Part shown: positions 24,053 through 33,240 of the stretch, piece by piece
Position numbering within the stretch: the first letter of the stretch is position 1
Layout of the letters: every line of letters begins with the position of its first letter
NCBI RefSeq assembly: GCF_008000895.1
Contig: NZ_CP042823.1
Location: 2,359,001 to 2,423,000, forward strand
DNA length: 64,000 bases
DNA from: Methylobacterium sp. WL1
Lineage (GTDB): Bacteria; Pseudomonadota; Alphaproteobacteria; Rhizobiales; Beijerinckiaceae
Direction: 5' to 3'
Notes under the pieces: generated by a model
The model's input: only the letters and a program-made list of their open reading frames with translations
Database searches by the model: none
Told to the model about the DNA's origin: nothing
Translations under genes and position numbers: made by a program

Positions 24053-26188
24053 TCACTCCAGGCGGATGGAGACGCTGTCGCTCGCTCCGGTGGCGTCGAG
24101 AACCGAGATCCGCGCGAATCCGGCGCCGTTCGGGATCCACGCGGCCTGCCGGCGGGGTGTCTGGGCCACCGGCTGGCCGTCGACCAGCCAGGTCAGCGGC
24201 GGGACGCCGCCGAGGGCCTTGAGGGCGAGGCTGGGACCTCCGTCCCCATGCCCGGCCGGATCGGCCGCGAGGCCAAGATCGATCCGGGCCCCGTCCGGGG
24301 GATAGGCGATCTTGAGGGAGGGGCCGGCCGTCTCCGCCCCGTCGCGGCGCAGGCGCCGGAGCGGCGGCGGCAAGCCGCCGGCCTCGGTGGCGCTCAGGGC
24401 GTTGCGGGGCTGCGGGACCGGCTCGGGCTCGATCCCGAGGCGCGCGAAGGCATCGAACAGGATCGGGGCCGCGGCAACCCGCCCGACGAGGCCGGGGACC
24501 GCGGCACCGTCGGGCCGCCCGATCCAGACCGCCACGGTGACGTGCCGGTCGAACCCCGCCGCCCAGGCGTCGCGATAGCCGAACGACGTGCCGGTCTTGT
24601 AGGCGATGCGGCTCGACAGCGCGTTCTCCGGCGGCGGCGTCCCGCGCAGGATGTCGGCGACGTACCACGCCGCGACCGGCTCCGTGACCCGGCGCTCCGT
24701 GCCCGCTCCGGCGGCTCCCCCGGCCCGGCGCAGGATGTCGGGCACTCCGCCGCCCCGGGCGAGGCCGGCATAGAGCCGGGCGAGGTCGGTGAGCGTGATG
24801 CCGAGGCCGCCCAGCGCCACCGGCAGGCCCGGGGCGGCCTCGCGGGGCAGCTGTATCCCGGCGCCGGCCGCCCGCAGCCGGGCGATGAAGCGTGCGGGCC
24901 CGACGGCCTCCATCAGCGCCACCGCGGGCACGTTCAGCGAGAGCTGCAGGGCGCGCCGCGCCGTGACCGTGCCCTGGAAGGTCAGGTCGAAGTTCTCGGG
25001 CGCATAGCTGGCGGAGAACCGGGCCGGGCGGTCTTCCAGCAACGTCTCGGGATGAGCGAGGCCGTCCTCGAAGGCCATGGCGTAGATGAACGGCTTCAGT
25101 GCCGAGCCCGGCGAGCGCACCGCCAGGGTCATATCGATCGCGCCCCGACGGCTCGGATCCAGGTAGCCGGGGCTGCCGACCTGGGCCAGCACGCGGCCGT
25201 CGCGGTTGTCCAGCACGACGATGGCCGCCGAGAGGGCCGGTCCGGTCGCGGCGACACGCTCGGCGGCCAGGTCCTCGAGGCGCGCCTGCAGCCGCCCGTC
25301 GATGGACAGGCGGATCACCGCCGTCCCGGGCTCGGCCGCGACCGCCTCCTCGGCGGCGTGGGCGGCCAGCATCGGGAACGGCTTCCGCCCGGTCGGGACC
25401 GGCTCTGCCTTGGCGGCAGCGGCCTCGGCCACGCTGATCAGCCCGCGCCCGGCCACCCGATCGAGCACCCTGTCGCGGGCGGCCCGGGCGCGGCCCGGGA
25501 AGCGGTCCGGCCGGCGGGTCTCTGGGGATTGTGGCAGGGCGACGAGCAAGGCCGCCTGCGCCGCCGTCAGCCGCGCCGGCTCGCGCCCGAAATAGGCCAG
25601 GCTCGCCGCCCGGACGCCCTCGAGCGGGCCACCATAGGGGGCGAGCGCCAGGTAGAGGTCGAGCAACGCGGCCTTGCCAAGCTGTTGCTCCAGCGTCACA
25701 GCCCGCACCATCTGACGGACCTTGGCCTCCAGCGAGCGCCCGTGGCGCGGCTCGACCAGGCGGGCGACCTGCATCGACAGGGTCGAGCCGCCCGACAGGA
25801 TCCGGCCATGCCCCAGCCATTGACCGGCGGCGCGCAGGATCGCCATCGAGTCGACGCCGGGATGGGTCTCGAAGCGCCGATCCTCGTAGGCCAGCAGCAT
25901 CGCCCGGTAGCGCGGATCAACGGTCGCCGCTCTGGCCGGAAGCCGCCAGCGGCCGTCCGCGGTGGCGAAGGGGCGCAGCAGCGTGTCGGACCGGTCGAGC
26001 ACCACGGTCGAGCGCGCCGAGGCCGCCGCCAGGTCGAGGGGCGGCAGCGAAGCGGCGTAGCACCAGACCAGCCCGGCGCCGGCCAAGACCAGCACGACCA
26101 GAAGTGCCGCCATCGCGAGGCCCGCGCGGGCCGCGCGGCGAAGCCTGGACGCCGCGGCCGCGCCGGGATCAGGCCCATGGTGCGGCAC
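24053..26188 (-). CDS. pbpC: Penicillin-binding protein 1C
   Basis: A 711-residue class A PBP. An N-terminal membrane anchor (LLVVLVLAGAGLVWCYA) is followed by the glycosyltransferase domain with EDRRFETHPG (Glu at about 102) and GGSTLSMQVARL. The transpeptidase domain carries SALK in SPGSALKPFIYA, SLN, and KTG in YKTGTSFGYRDAWAAGF. The C-terminal SLKIAYPPDG...GGVPPLTWLVDGQPV section is the PbpC-specific all-beta domain. The GTG at 26188 was chosen because GGAGG lies just upstream; the longer frame begins with a weak TTG at 26230. The alpha-2-macroglobulin gene that often accompanies pbpC is absent. Confidence 0.93.
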   Translation of the reverse strand: MPHHGPDPGAAAASRLRRAARAGLAMAALLVVLVLAGAGLVWCYAASLPPLDLAAASARSTVVLDRSDTLLRPFATADGRWRLPARAATVDPRYRAMLLAYEDRRFETHPGVDSMAILRAAGQWLGHGRILSGGSTLSMQVARLVEPRHGRSLEAKVRQMVRAVTLEQQLGKAALLDLYLALAPYGGPLEGVRAASLAYFGREPARLTAAQAALLVALPQSPETRRPDRFPGRARAARDRVLDRVAGRGLISVAEAAAAKAEPVPTGRKPFPMLAAHAAEEAVAAEPGTAVIRLSIDGRLQARLEDLAAERVAATGPALSAAIVVLDNRDGRVLAQVGSPGYLDPSRRGAIDMTLAVRSPGSALKPFIYAMAFEDGLAHPETLLEDRPARFSASYAPENFDLTFQGTVTARRALQLSLNVPAVALMEAVGPARFIARLRAAGAGIQLPREAAPGLPVALGGLGITLTDLARLYAGLARGGGVPDILRRAGGAAGAGTERRVTEPVAAWYVADILRGTPPPENALSSRIAYKTGTSFGYRDAWAAGFDRHVTVAVWIGRPDGAAVPGLVGRVAAAPILFDAFARLGIEPEPVPQPRNALSATEAGGLPPPLRRLRRDGAETAGPSLKIAYPPDGARIDLGLAADPAGHGDGGPSLALKALGGVPPLTWLVDGQPVAQTPRRQAAWIPNGAGFARISVLDATGASDSVSIRLE

Positions 26189-26266
26189 GCATCCTCCAGA
26201 TCCCGGGTCTGCCAGGGCGCACAGATTCAACGATCCGCCGCGGCAGGCAAGGCCCGGGGCGGCGGT

Positions 26267-26545
26267 TCAGCCGATGCCGACGCCGCGCAGGTCCGGGAAA
26301 GCCGGCCGGCTCGCCTGGGCCAGGTGGATCGGGAACGGCACGACGTTGGACGACAGCATTGCAGGCGCGATCTCGGTGCTCGGCGGCGCGGGCTTGCGCG
26401 CCTTGCCGGGCTTCGCCCAGCGTTCGAGACGCTTGAAGTAGGCCCGCCGAGTCAGCCAGATCGGAAATCGCCTGCCCTTTTGCATGATCAACCCCTCGTC
26501 GACACACGCGCGAATCGCGGAATTCAGTCCCTGAATCTCGATCAC
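26267..26545 (-). CDS. Small hypothetical protein
   Basis: A 92-residue frame beginning MIEIQGLNSAIRACVDEGLI and ending in PAFPDLRGVGIG. It has a basic, aromatic middle (RRFPIWLTRRAYFKRLERW) and no signal peptide or membrane span. It occupies the gap between pbpC and the acyltransferase gene on the same strand, in a region whose upstream part is slightly AT-richer (ATTGATCGAATCATGACTG). Family unknown. Codon usage looks like that of its neighbours, but coding status is only likely. Confidence 0.5.
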   Translation of the reverse strand: MIEIQGLNSAIRACVDEGLIMQKGRRFPIWLTRRAYFKRLERWAKPGKARKPAPPSTEIAPAMLSSNVVPFPIHLAQASRPAFPDLRGVGIG

Positions 26546-26648
26546 TCAAGATTGATCGAATCATGACTGTATTCGTGATACCATGCTAACGCGATGCCGC
26601 CCGCATCCCCCGTTTGGGGGACGCGCGGGGGTGGGATGGGACGGCCGG

Positions 26649-29600
26649 TCAGGCTGCCGCCGTTTCTTTCGCCCGCTCGTGCGCAAGCTTGACCACCGAG
26701 ACTTGGTCGACCTTGCCGCTGCCCAGCATCGGGATCGCGTCCAGCACCACCACCTCGGCGGGGATCGCCACGTCGGAGGCGCCGCGCTCCTTGGCGAAGC
26801 TCTGGTAGGCGGGACGCGTCGCGCCCTTCTCCTGCGTGAACAGCACCAGCCGCTCGCCCTTGCGCGCGTCCGGCACCGCCGCGACCGCGCTCGGCTGGCT
26901 CGGCCAGAGCTCGGCCGCGAGCGCCTCGATGCCGGCGAGCGACACCATCTCGCCGGCGATCTTGGCGAAGCGCTTGGCCCGGCCCTTGATCGTCACGAAG
27001 CCCATGGCGTCGATCGCTACGATGTCGCCGGTGTCGTGCCAGCCACCCGGCGGCGGCTCCAGGACGCCGGGCTTCTCCGCCCGCAGGTAGCCCAGCATGA
27101 TGTTGGGGCCTCGCACCGACAGGCGGCCGGCATCGTCGATCCCGGGCACCGGCTCGAGGCGGGTCTCGATCCCGGGCAGGATCCGCCCGACCGTGCCGAA
27201 GCGGTTGAACATCGGCGTGTTCAGCGCGACGACGGGTCCGCACTCGGTGACGCCGTAGCCCTCCAGGATCCGCAGCCCGAACTTCTCGCCCCAGGTCTTG
27301 CGGGTCGTTTCCTTCACGGCCTCGGCCCCGGCCACGACGTAGCGGAGCGAGCGCAGGTCGTAGGCGTGCGCGGCCCGGGCGTAGCCGGCGAGGAACGTGT
27401 CGGTGCCGAACAGGACCGTGCTGTTGGAGCCGTAGATCAGCTCCGGGACGATCCGGTAGTGCAGCGGCGACGGGTACAGGTAGACCGGCACCCCCGAGAC
27501 CAGCGGCAGGACCAGCCCGGCGGTCAGCCCGAAGGCGTGGAACACCGGGAGTACGTTGAAGACCTTATCGGTCGGGCCGAAATCGATCCGGGCCGCAACC
27601 TGGGCCACGTTGGCGAGCATGCAGCGGTTGGCCAGCACCACGCCCTTGGGCGTACCCTCGCTGCCCGAGGTGAACAGCACCGCGGCCGGATCCTCGCCCG
27701 TGCGCCGCACCAGGGGTTTGCGCCCGGCCAGCAGGGCGCGGATCTTGTCCGGCGTCGTGACGGTGGCGCGCACGTCCTCCAGGTAGATCAGCTCGACCTG
27801 TCCCTTGATCGCTTCGATCAGGGTGCCGAGCCGTCCCTTCTCGATGAAGGCCCGGGAGGTCAGGATCTTGTCGACCTGCGCCGCCCGGCATGCCGAGAGC
27901 ACGTTGGCCGCGCCGGCGGAGAAATTGATCATCGCCGGCACCCGGCCCGCCGATGCCAGGCCGAACAGGGTTACGGCTGCGCCGTTGGCGTTGGGCAGCA
28001 TCACGCCGATCCGGCCGCCTTCCGGGGCGAGCGGCATCAGCTTGCGGCCGAGCACGTTCGCGCCGAGGACGAGGCGGCTGTAGGACAGGCGGCCCGTGAC
28101 CGGATCCTCGACGGCGGTGCGGCGCCAGCCGTGGCGGTCCCCGGCCTCGATCAGCGCTGCCATCAGGCCCCGGTCGGTGTCGGCCGTGCGGAACAGCAGG
28201 TCGGACATGATGCCGTAGAGGGCTGCCCCGGCCGCCTGACGCCGGGCCTTGCCGCGCAGCGCCGGATCCACGGCGAGCCGCACCGGCGGCATTAGCGTCA
28301 CGGTCACCTTGGGCCACCAGCGATGGCGGACCTGCCCGCGGGACAGGCGCGAGAACGCGGTACGCTCCAACCCGTCGATCTTCACCGGCACCACCATGGC
28401 GCCCGACTTGTCGGCGATCAGCCCGGCGCCGTCGTAGACCTTCATCAGGCTGCCGGTGACGGTGAGCCGTCCCTCGGGGAAGATGATCAGGGTCTCGCCA
28501 TTCTTGACCGCGTTGATCAGCGTCCGCGTGGCGAGCGGCCGGGTCGGGTCGAGGGGCATCGCCCTTGTGACCCGCAGGAACGGCCGCACCCACCAGCGCT
28601 GCGCGATTCCGCTGTCGACCGCGAAGACCGGCTCCTGGTCGAGCAGCGACAGCGCCAGCGGCGCGTCGAGGAACGAGACGTGGTTGAGCGCCAGGATGCA
28701 GTTCGGCCCGGCCGCCGCGACGTTGTCGAGTCCGCGGACCTCGAGCCGATAGAAGGCCCGGAACAGGATCGAGAGCGCGTCGCGGAACGGGCTGGTCGGC
28801 AGGGTCGCAAACACCACGGCGCCGACGATCAGGTTCAGCACCGCCACGACCGCGAGCAGGCTGGCGATCGACAGGCCCGCGCCCTGCAGGGCCGCCAGCG
28901 CCAGGGTGCCGGCCACCATGAACGCCGCGGTCACGACGTTGACCGCCCCGATGATCCGGGCCCGCATCGCCTTCTCGGTCCAGGCCTGCACGGCCGCGAA
29001 GGACGGGACGATGTAGAGGCCCCCCGACATGGCGAGGCCGAGGAACCCGATGGCGGTGCGCAGGCCGTCGCCGGTCCGCAGGAAGTCCAACGGTCCGATC
29101 GCCGCCGTGGACGGCGGCGGAAGATGTCCGATCGTCCAGGCGAGGTCGAGGCCGAACAGGCCCATCAGAACCGCCCCGACCGGCGTCGGCAGAAGCACGA
29201 TCCGGCCGCTGGCGAGCCACGAGGCGAGCCCCGATCCCACCGCGATGCCGACGGAGAACAGTGCCAGCAGCAGGGTGATCACGGTCTCGGTGCCGTTGAA
29301 GGCGTCGCGCACCAGGACCGGCAGGAGCGACAGCACCACGACGCCGACCAGCCAGAACCAGCTCACCGTCAGGGAGCCGCGCCACAGGCGCGTGTCGGCC
29401 CAGAGGTCGCGCAGCAGCGAGGCGGTCGAGCGCGCCACGTTGCGATCGACGTGCAGGTCCGGCGCCCCCTCCCCGGTCGGCGGGATCATCCTGGCCGAGA
29501 GCCAGCACAGGACCGCGAAGCCCATCACCAGGGCACCGAACACGAGGCCGGAGCCGCCCATCGCCGAGGCCGCGCCGGCCGCGATCGTACCCAGCAGGAT

Positions 29601-30062
29601 CGCCAGGAAGGTCGCGGCCTCGACCAGCGCGTTGCCGGCCGGCAGCTCCTCGCGGCGCAGATGGTCCGGCAGGATCCCGTACTTGATCGGTCCGAACAGG
29701 GCCGCGATCGTCCCGAACAGGCCCAGCGCCACGAACAGCACCGGGACCGAATGCAGCAGGAAGCCGATCACCGCGGTGCCGGCCGCGAAGATCTCGGCGA
29801 ACTTGAGCCGCCGGGCCATCAGCGCCTTGTCGTACCGGTCGGCCCATTGCCCGCCGAGGCCCGACAGGATGAAGAACGGCCCGATGAACACCGCGCTGGC
29901 CAAGGTGACGAGGACGCCGGCATGGGCATCCGCCTGCCCGCCGATCCCGAACAGGATCAGGAAGGCCAGCGCGTTCTTGAGGAAATTGTCGTTGAACGCC
30001 GAGAAGAACTGGCACCAGAACAGCGGCGCGAAGCGCCGGGCACTCATCAGGGAACGGAACAT
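26649..30062 (-). CDS. aas: Fused lysophospholipid transporter/acyltransferase/acyl-ACP synthetase
   Basis: An 1137-residue three-part protein. Residues 1-400 are a 12-span major-facilitator domain like LplT (SAFNDNFLKNALAFLILF; GQWADRYDKALMARR). Residues about 430-610 are a PlsC acyltransferase with NHVSFLDAP (HX4D) and FPEGRLTVTGS. Residues about 630-1137 are an AMP-binding acyl-CoA/ACP synthetase with FTSGSEGTPKGV, YGVTECGPVV and HDTGDIVAID. In E. coli, LplT and Aas are separate and re-acylate lysophospholipids at the inner membrane; here they are one chain. No in-frame break is seen. The symbol is given by analogy with Aas. Confidence 0.9.
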   Translation of the reverse strand: MFRSLMSARRFAPLFWCQFFSAFNDNFLKNALAFLILFGIGGQADAHAGVLVTLASAVFIGPFFILSGLGGQWADRYDKALMARRLKFAEIFAAGTAVIGFLLHSVPVLFVALGLFGTIAALFGPIKYGILPDHLRREELPAGNALVEAATFLAILLGTIAAGAASAMGGSGLVFGALVMGFAVLCWLSARMIPPTGEGAPDLHVDRNVARSTASLLRDLWADTRLWRGSLTVSWFWLVGVVVLSLLPVLVRDAFNGTETVITLLLALFSVGIAVGSGLASWLASGRIVLLPTPVGAVLMGLFGLDLAWTIGHLPPPSTAAIGPLDFLRTGDGLRTAIGFLGLAMSGGLYIVPSFAAVQAWTEKAMRARIIGAVNVVTAAFMVAGTLALAALQGAGLSIASLLAVVAVLNLIVGAVVFATLPTSPFRDALSILFRAFYRLEVRGLDNVAAAGPNCILALNHVSFLDAPLALSLLDQEPVFAVDSGIAQRWWVRPFLRVTRAMPLDPTRPLATRTLINAVKNGETLIIFPEGRLTVTGSLMKVYDGAGLIADKSGAMVVPVKIDGLERTAFSRLSRGQVRHRWWPKVTVTLMPPVRLAVDPALRGKARRQAAGAALYGIMSDLLFRTADTDRGLMAALIEAGDRHGWRRTAVEDPVTGRLSYSRLVLGANVLGRKLMPLAPEGGRIGVMLPNANGAAVTLFGLASAGRVPAMINFSAGAANVLSACRAAQVDKILTSRAFIEKGRLGTLIEAIKGQVELIYLEDVRATVTTPDKIRALLAGRKPLVRRTGEDPAAVLFTSGSEGTPKGVVLANRCMLANVAQVAARIDFGPTDKVFNVLPVFHAFGLTAGLVLPLVSGVPVYLYPSPLHYRIVPELIYGSNSTVLFGTDTFLAGYARAAHAYDLRSLRYVVAGAEAVKETTRKTWGEKFGLRILEGYGVTECGPVVALNTPMFNRFGTVGRILPGIETRLEPVPGIDDAGRLSVRGPNIMLGYLRAEKPGVLEPPPGGWHDTGDIVAIDAMGFVTIKGRAKRFAKIAGEMVSLAGIEALAAELWPSQPSAVAAVPDARKGERLVLFTQEKGATRPAYQSFAKERGASDVAIPAEVVVLDAIPMLGSGKVDQVSVVKLAHERAKETAAA

Positions 30063-30420
30063 GGCGATCTCTCGGTTCCGAACCTGACTGGCCCACTCGA
30101 TGCGTCGAGGTCAAATCGGACCTGCGTGACGCGGTGGTTGTGGGGTCGCCATACACCGGTTTGCGCGTCATCCCGACAGTTTCGTCCTCGAGAGCGCGAG
30201 GAATCGTGCCGGTGCTGCGTCAAGGTTGGGAGATCGCCCGCTGCCTCAGCGCGCTTTGCTTGCAAAGACGGAGCGGGGCTTCAGTGCAGGTGACCCAATC
30301 CGACCGATGACGGGGTCAAGCTTTGCAAGCCGGCTCCGGTTCGGTCTTGATATCTCATCGGGTCGATGCAGGCGCACGAGGCCAGCCAACATCCGAGCCC
30401 GATTGCTGTCGCGATTCGGG
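30063..30420. other. 358-base spacer upstream of the acyltransferase fusion
   Basis: No gene is supported. The sequence GGGTCAAGCTTT occurs twice, at about 30313 and 30418, as a direct repeat about 105 bases apart. The promoter of the large fusion gene should lie in the first 150 bases, but no clear boxes were found. Confidence 0.35.
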
Positions 30421-30681
30421 TCAAGCTTTCCGGACGGTCCGGCCATGCCTGTCTGCGAGCTTGCCGACTTGGCGCTCAATGGCGCTCCGCAGGGAGGCGC
30501 CGAGATCGTAGGACCAGGCGATGTAAGTTCCGATGGCCGCGCTCACGACCATCACGGCGCTGGCAGCGCAGAACGGCACCAGCAGCAGCAAGGTCAGGAC
30601 CAGGCCGACCGACATCCGCTCACCCAGCGAGGCTTGCGGCCAGGGATCGATCGGCAGGGAGAACCGTCGTCCGTAGCGCAT
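30421..30681 (-). CDS. Small membrane protein
   Basis: An 86-residue protein, MRYGRRFSLPIDPWPQASLG followed by one long hydrophobic stretch (VGLVLTLLLLVPFCAASAVMVVSAAIGTYIAW, enough for two short spans) and an amphipathic, basic tail (LRSAIERQVGKLADRHG). The hydrophobic pattern exists only in this frame and supports coding. No family is recognised. It is divergent from the SDR at 30874. Confidence 0.55.
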   Translation of the reverse strand: MRYGRRFSLPIDPWPQASLGERMSVGLVLTLLLLVPFCAASAVMVVSAAIGTYIAWSYDLGASLRSAIERQVGKLADRHGRTVRKA

Positions 30682-30873
30682 GGCTGCGATCCTTTGGCCG
30701 GCTGCACGCCGAGAGCGCGCGACTACGCAGGATCAACAGCGCTCGTCGGCGGACGTTGCGCGCCGGGTTCCAAAAAGACCGGTGGCCGTGACGTTCCGGC
30801 ACGGCGGTGCGGCGCAACCGTGGGCGTCGGCACCCGTTGCCGCTGCGATTTTCTCCACTCAGGCGAGGCCAGG

Positions 30874-31893
30874 ATGGCACGGGTTGCAGTCGTTACCGGA
30901 GGGACCGCCGGAATCGGGCTCGCGACCGCGCATCGCTTCGCCGCCGGCGGATGGTCGGTGGCGGTGGTGGCGCGCGATCCCGGGCGGCTCGCCGCCGCCG
31001 AGCGGGCGCTCGCTGCCTACGGCCAGCCGGTCCTGGCGATCGCGGCGGACGTCGCCGATGCCGAGGCGGTCGATGCGGCCGCAGCCCGGATCGAGGCCGA
31101 GCTCGGCCCGATCCGGGCCTGGGTGAACAACGCCATGGCGACCGTGGTGAACCCGGCCGACCAGATCACGCCGGATGAGTACCGGCGGGTCACCGAGACC
31201 ACCTACCTGAGCCAGGTTTACGGTACGCTCGCGGCGCTTCGCTACATGAAGCGGCGCAACCGCGGCGCGATCATCCAGGTCTCCTCGGGTCTGGCGATCC
31301 GGGCGGCGCCGCTCCAGGCGCCCTATTGTGCGGCCAAGTTCGCCGTCTCCGGCTTCACCGACGCCCTGCGCTGCGAACTGCTCCACGACAACGTCGCCGT
31401 GAGCCTCAGCGTGGTCTACCTGCCGGCCGTGAACACGCCGCAGTTCAACTGGGCGCGCAACCGTACCGGCCACCGCCAGTATGCCCCAGATCCGGTGTTC
31501 GATCCGCGGCTCTGCGCGGAGGCGATCGTATACGCCGCCGAGCACCCGCCCCGGGAAGTCTGGGTCGGGCGCTCGTCGATGATGATGGCTGCCGCCCAGG
31601 CGCTCGCCCCCGCGCTGGCGGACCGTAAGGCTGCCACGATGTGGTCGGCGCAGCTGTCCGACACGACGATCCCGGACATGGCGGGCAACCTGTTCGACCC
31701 GGTGCCCGGCGATGTCGGCATCGATGGGCGGTTCAACGATCGGATGAAATCGACCCGCAGCGAGTTCGTCACCAGCCGCACCCGCGACGCGGTGGTCGGC
31801 GGCTTGGCCGGGCTCGCGCTGCTGGGTCTCGCCGGCGCTGCCGTGGCGGCCTCCCGCTCGCGGCGCGCTGCGCTACCTGACCGGACCCACTAG
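30874..31893 (+). CDS. SDR-family oxidoreductase with C-terminal hydrophobic tail
   Basis: A 339-residue extended-length SDR. TGGTAGIG is the cofactor motif, AWVNNAMATV replaces the usual NNAG, Ser in VSSGLAIR and YCAAKFAVSG (YxxxK) complete the active site. Beyond the 250-residue core is a tail ending in a hydrophobic segment (AVVGGLAGLALLGLAGAAVAAS), suggesting membrane association. The RARD-type text after the glycine motif (VARDPGRL) suggests NADP. The start ATG follows GAGGCCAGG, a fair ribosome-binding site. Substrate unknown. It is followed by a hairpin cluster. Confidence 0.83.
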   Translation: MARVAVVTGGTAGIGLATAHRFAAGGWSVAVVARDPGRLAAAERALAAYGQPVLAIAADVADAEAVDAAAARIEAELGPIRAWVNNAMATVVNPADQITPDEYRRVTETTYLSQVYGTLAALRYMKRRNRGAIIQVSSGLAIRAAPLQAPYCAAKFAVSGFTDALRCELLHDNVAVSLSVVYLPAVNTPQFNWARNRTGHRQYAPDPVFDPRLCAEAIVYAAEHPPREVWVGRSSMMMAAAQALAPALADRKAATMWSAQLSDTTIPDMAGNLFDPVPGDVGIDGRFNDRMKSTRSEFVTSRTRDAVVGGLAGLALLGLAGAAVAASRSRRAALPDRTH

Positions 31894-31907
31894 ACAAGGC
31901 CTGGTTT

Positions 31908-32015
31908 CAAAAGGTCTGAGACCTTTTGCAGGTCCAGGGCGGAGCCCTGATGTCGGGCTTGGCCCGATGCTTCGGGGGGGGCACCCCCGAGCCCCGCCAA
32001 AGGGCTGAGCCCTTT
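31908..32015. repeat. Cluster of five short hairpins
   Basis: Five inverted repeats follow one another: a 9-bp stem at 31908-31916/31920-31928, 6 bp at 31935-31940/31944-31949, 6 bp at 31953-31958/31962-31967, a G-run/C-run pair at about 31973-31989, and 7 bp at 31999-32005/32009-32015. All but the fourth have 3-base loops (TGA, GGA, TTG, TGA). This looks like a repetitive extragenic palindrome unit. It lies between two plus-strand genes and could terminate or stabilise the SDR message. Confidence 0.75.
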
Positions 32016-32053
32016 GGGAACCCGAGACCATTCGGCAGGAGAGGTTCGAGACG

Positions 32054-32929
32054 ATGCCCGGCTATCTGCCCTTCGCGGGCGCCCTGAACCTGCCCGCCTA
32101 CACCTGCGACAATTGCGGGTTCTGGCAGCGCCATTTCGAGGCGCCCCCGTCCTGCCCGATGTGCCTCGACGCTCGCCACGTGGTGCCGCAGGACGGCTGG
32201 CGATTCCGCACGACCCGGGAGGCGCAGGATGCCTTTCCCTGCCACTGGCAGGAACTGGAGCCTGGCGTGTGGCGGTTCTGGAACGAGCCCGTCTCCGGCA
32301 TCGGCCCCTCGGCCTACCTGATCCGCACCGAGAACGGGAATATGGGCTTCGAGGGCTGCCCGGTTTTCAGCGATGCCGCCCTGGACCAGATCGAGACGCT
32401 CGGCGGCATGCAGGTGCTCTCGTCCTCACACCCGCATGCCTATGGCGCCCTCGTGCAACTGCAGGACCGGTTCGACCCCGAGTTGTGCTTGCCCGCGGCC
32501 GACTTCACCTGGAGCGCGGCGCTGCAGGTGAGCTGGCCCTACGACGACGTCCTGGAGCCGCTGCCGGGCCTGGAACTGCACCGCACCGCCGGCCATTTCG
32601 ACGGCCACGCCGTCCTGTTCGACCGGGCCCGAAAGATCTGTTTCTGCGGCGACGCGCTGAAGTTCGAGCTCGACCCCGCCGACCCGCGCCGGGCCACGAC
32701 GATCTCGGCGCACAAGGCCTTCGTCCGCGGCGTGCCGCTCACGCCGAAGGAACTGGAACGCTACCGCGCCGTCTTCGCGCAGTTCGAATTCGATCAGACC
32801 TGGACGCCCTTCGAAGCCGCGAAGAATTGCGGACGGCGCGAGGTTCTGGCGCTGATCGACGCGCAATTGGCCGGCCGGCCCCACGCCGCCCCGGTGCCCC
32901 TCGAGGGCCTCAAGGATCACGACCGATAG
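32054..32929 (+). CDS. Metallo-beta-lactamase-fold protein with N-terminal zinc ribbon
   Basis: A 291-residue protein. Residues 15-40 hold two Cys pairs, YTCDNCGFW and SCPMCLD, forming a rubredoxin-like zinc ribbon. The rest follows the metallo-beta-lactamase fold, with SSSHPHAYGAL in place of the usual HxHxDH, then TAGHFDGHAVLF and CFCGDALKF. The Asp of the first motif is replaced, so the metal site may be altered. GGAGAGGTTCGAG precedes the ATG as a ribosome-binding site. Its 3' end overlaps the 3' end of the nitrile hydratase activator gene by 13 bases on the other strand. Role unknown. Confidence 0.75.
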   Translation: MPGYLPFAGALNLPAYTCDNCGFWQRHFEAPPSCPMCLDARHVVPQDGWRFRTTREAQDAFPCHWQELEPGVWRFWNEPVSGIGPSAYLIRTENGNMGFEGCPVFSDAALDQIETLGGMQVLSSSHPHAYGALVQLQDRFDPELCLPAADFTWSAALQVSWPYDDVLEPLPGLELHRTAGHFDGHAVLFDRARKICFCGDALKFELDPADPRRATTISAHKAFVRGVPLTPKELERYRAVFAQFEFDQTWTPFEAAKNCGRREVLALIDAQLAGRPHAAPVPLEGLKDHDR

Positions 32930-33240
32930 AGCGGATCGTTCTCCAAGCGGATCGGCTGGCCATGGGGCGTGGCCGCGGCGGCGCGGAGGAACGCCTCGGC
33001 CCGCGCGGCCACGCTGCTGGGAGGGGCAACCCCGCGCTGCGCGAGGATCTGTTCCAGGGTCGCGAGCCACGCACCGTAATCGGCCGCCCGCTCGGGCCCG
33101 TCGTCCGGCCGGATCTCCCGGCCGATCCGCTCGGCCCATTCGGCCCAGGTGAACAGCCCGGCCTCCTGCAGGGACACCACCAGGGCGAAGACCTGCGCTT
33201 CCCAGGGGGCCGCGAAGGCTTTGGGCGATGGGACGCTCAC
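32917..33240 (-). CDS. Nitrile hydratase accessory/activator protein
   Basis: A 107-residue protein starting at a GTG that overlaps the beta-subunit stop (GTGA). The text FAAPWEAQVFALVVSLQEAGLFTWAEWAERIG is typical of small nitrile hydratase activators, which resemble the N-terminal part of the beta subunit and deliver cobalt or swap subunits during maturation. The third position in an alpha-beta-activator operon is standard for cobalt enzymes. It shares a 13-base 3' overlap with the convergent metallo-beta-lactamase-fold gene. Confidence 0.85.
   Translation of the reverse strand: MSVPSPKAFAAPWEAQVFALVVSLQEAGLFTWAEWAERIGREIRPDDGPERAADYGAWLATLEQILAQRGVAPPSSVAARAEAFLRAAAATPHGQPIRLENDPLYRS

Noticed and set aside
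28323..30293. A 656-codon frame opposite the acyltransferase fusion
   Set aside because: The translation is Arg/Gln/Gly-rich without domains, while the other strand has a complete three-domain protein.
30313..30430. Direct repeat GGGTCAAGCTTT as a possible attachment site
   Set aside because: Only 12 bases, no integrase or tRNA nearby, and the segment between is too short for an element.
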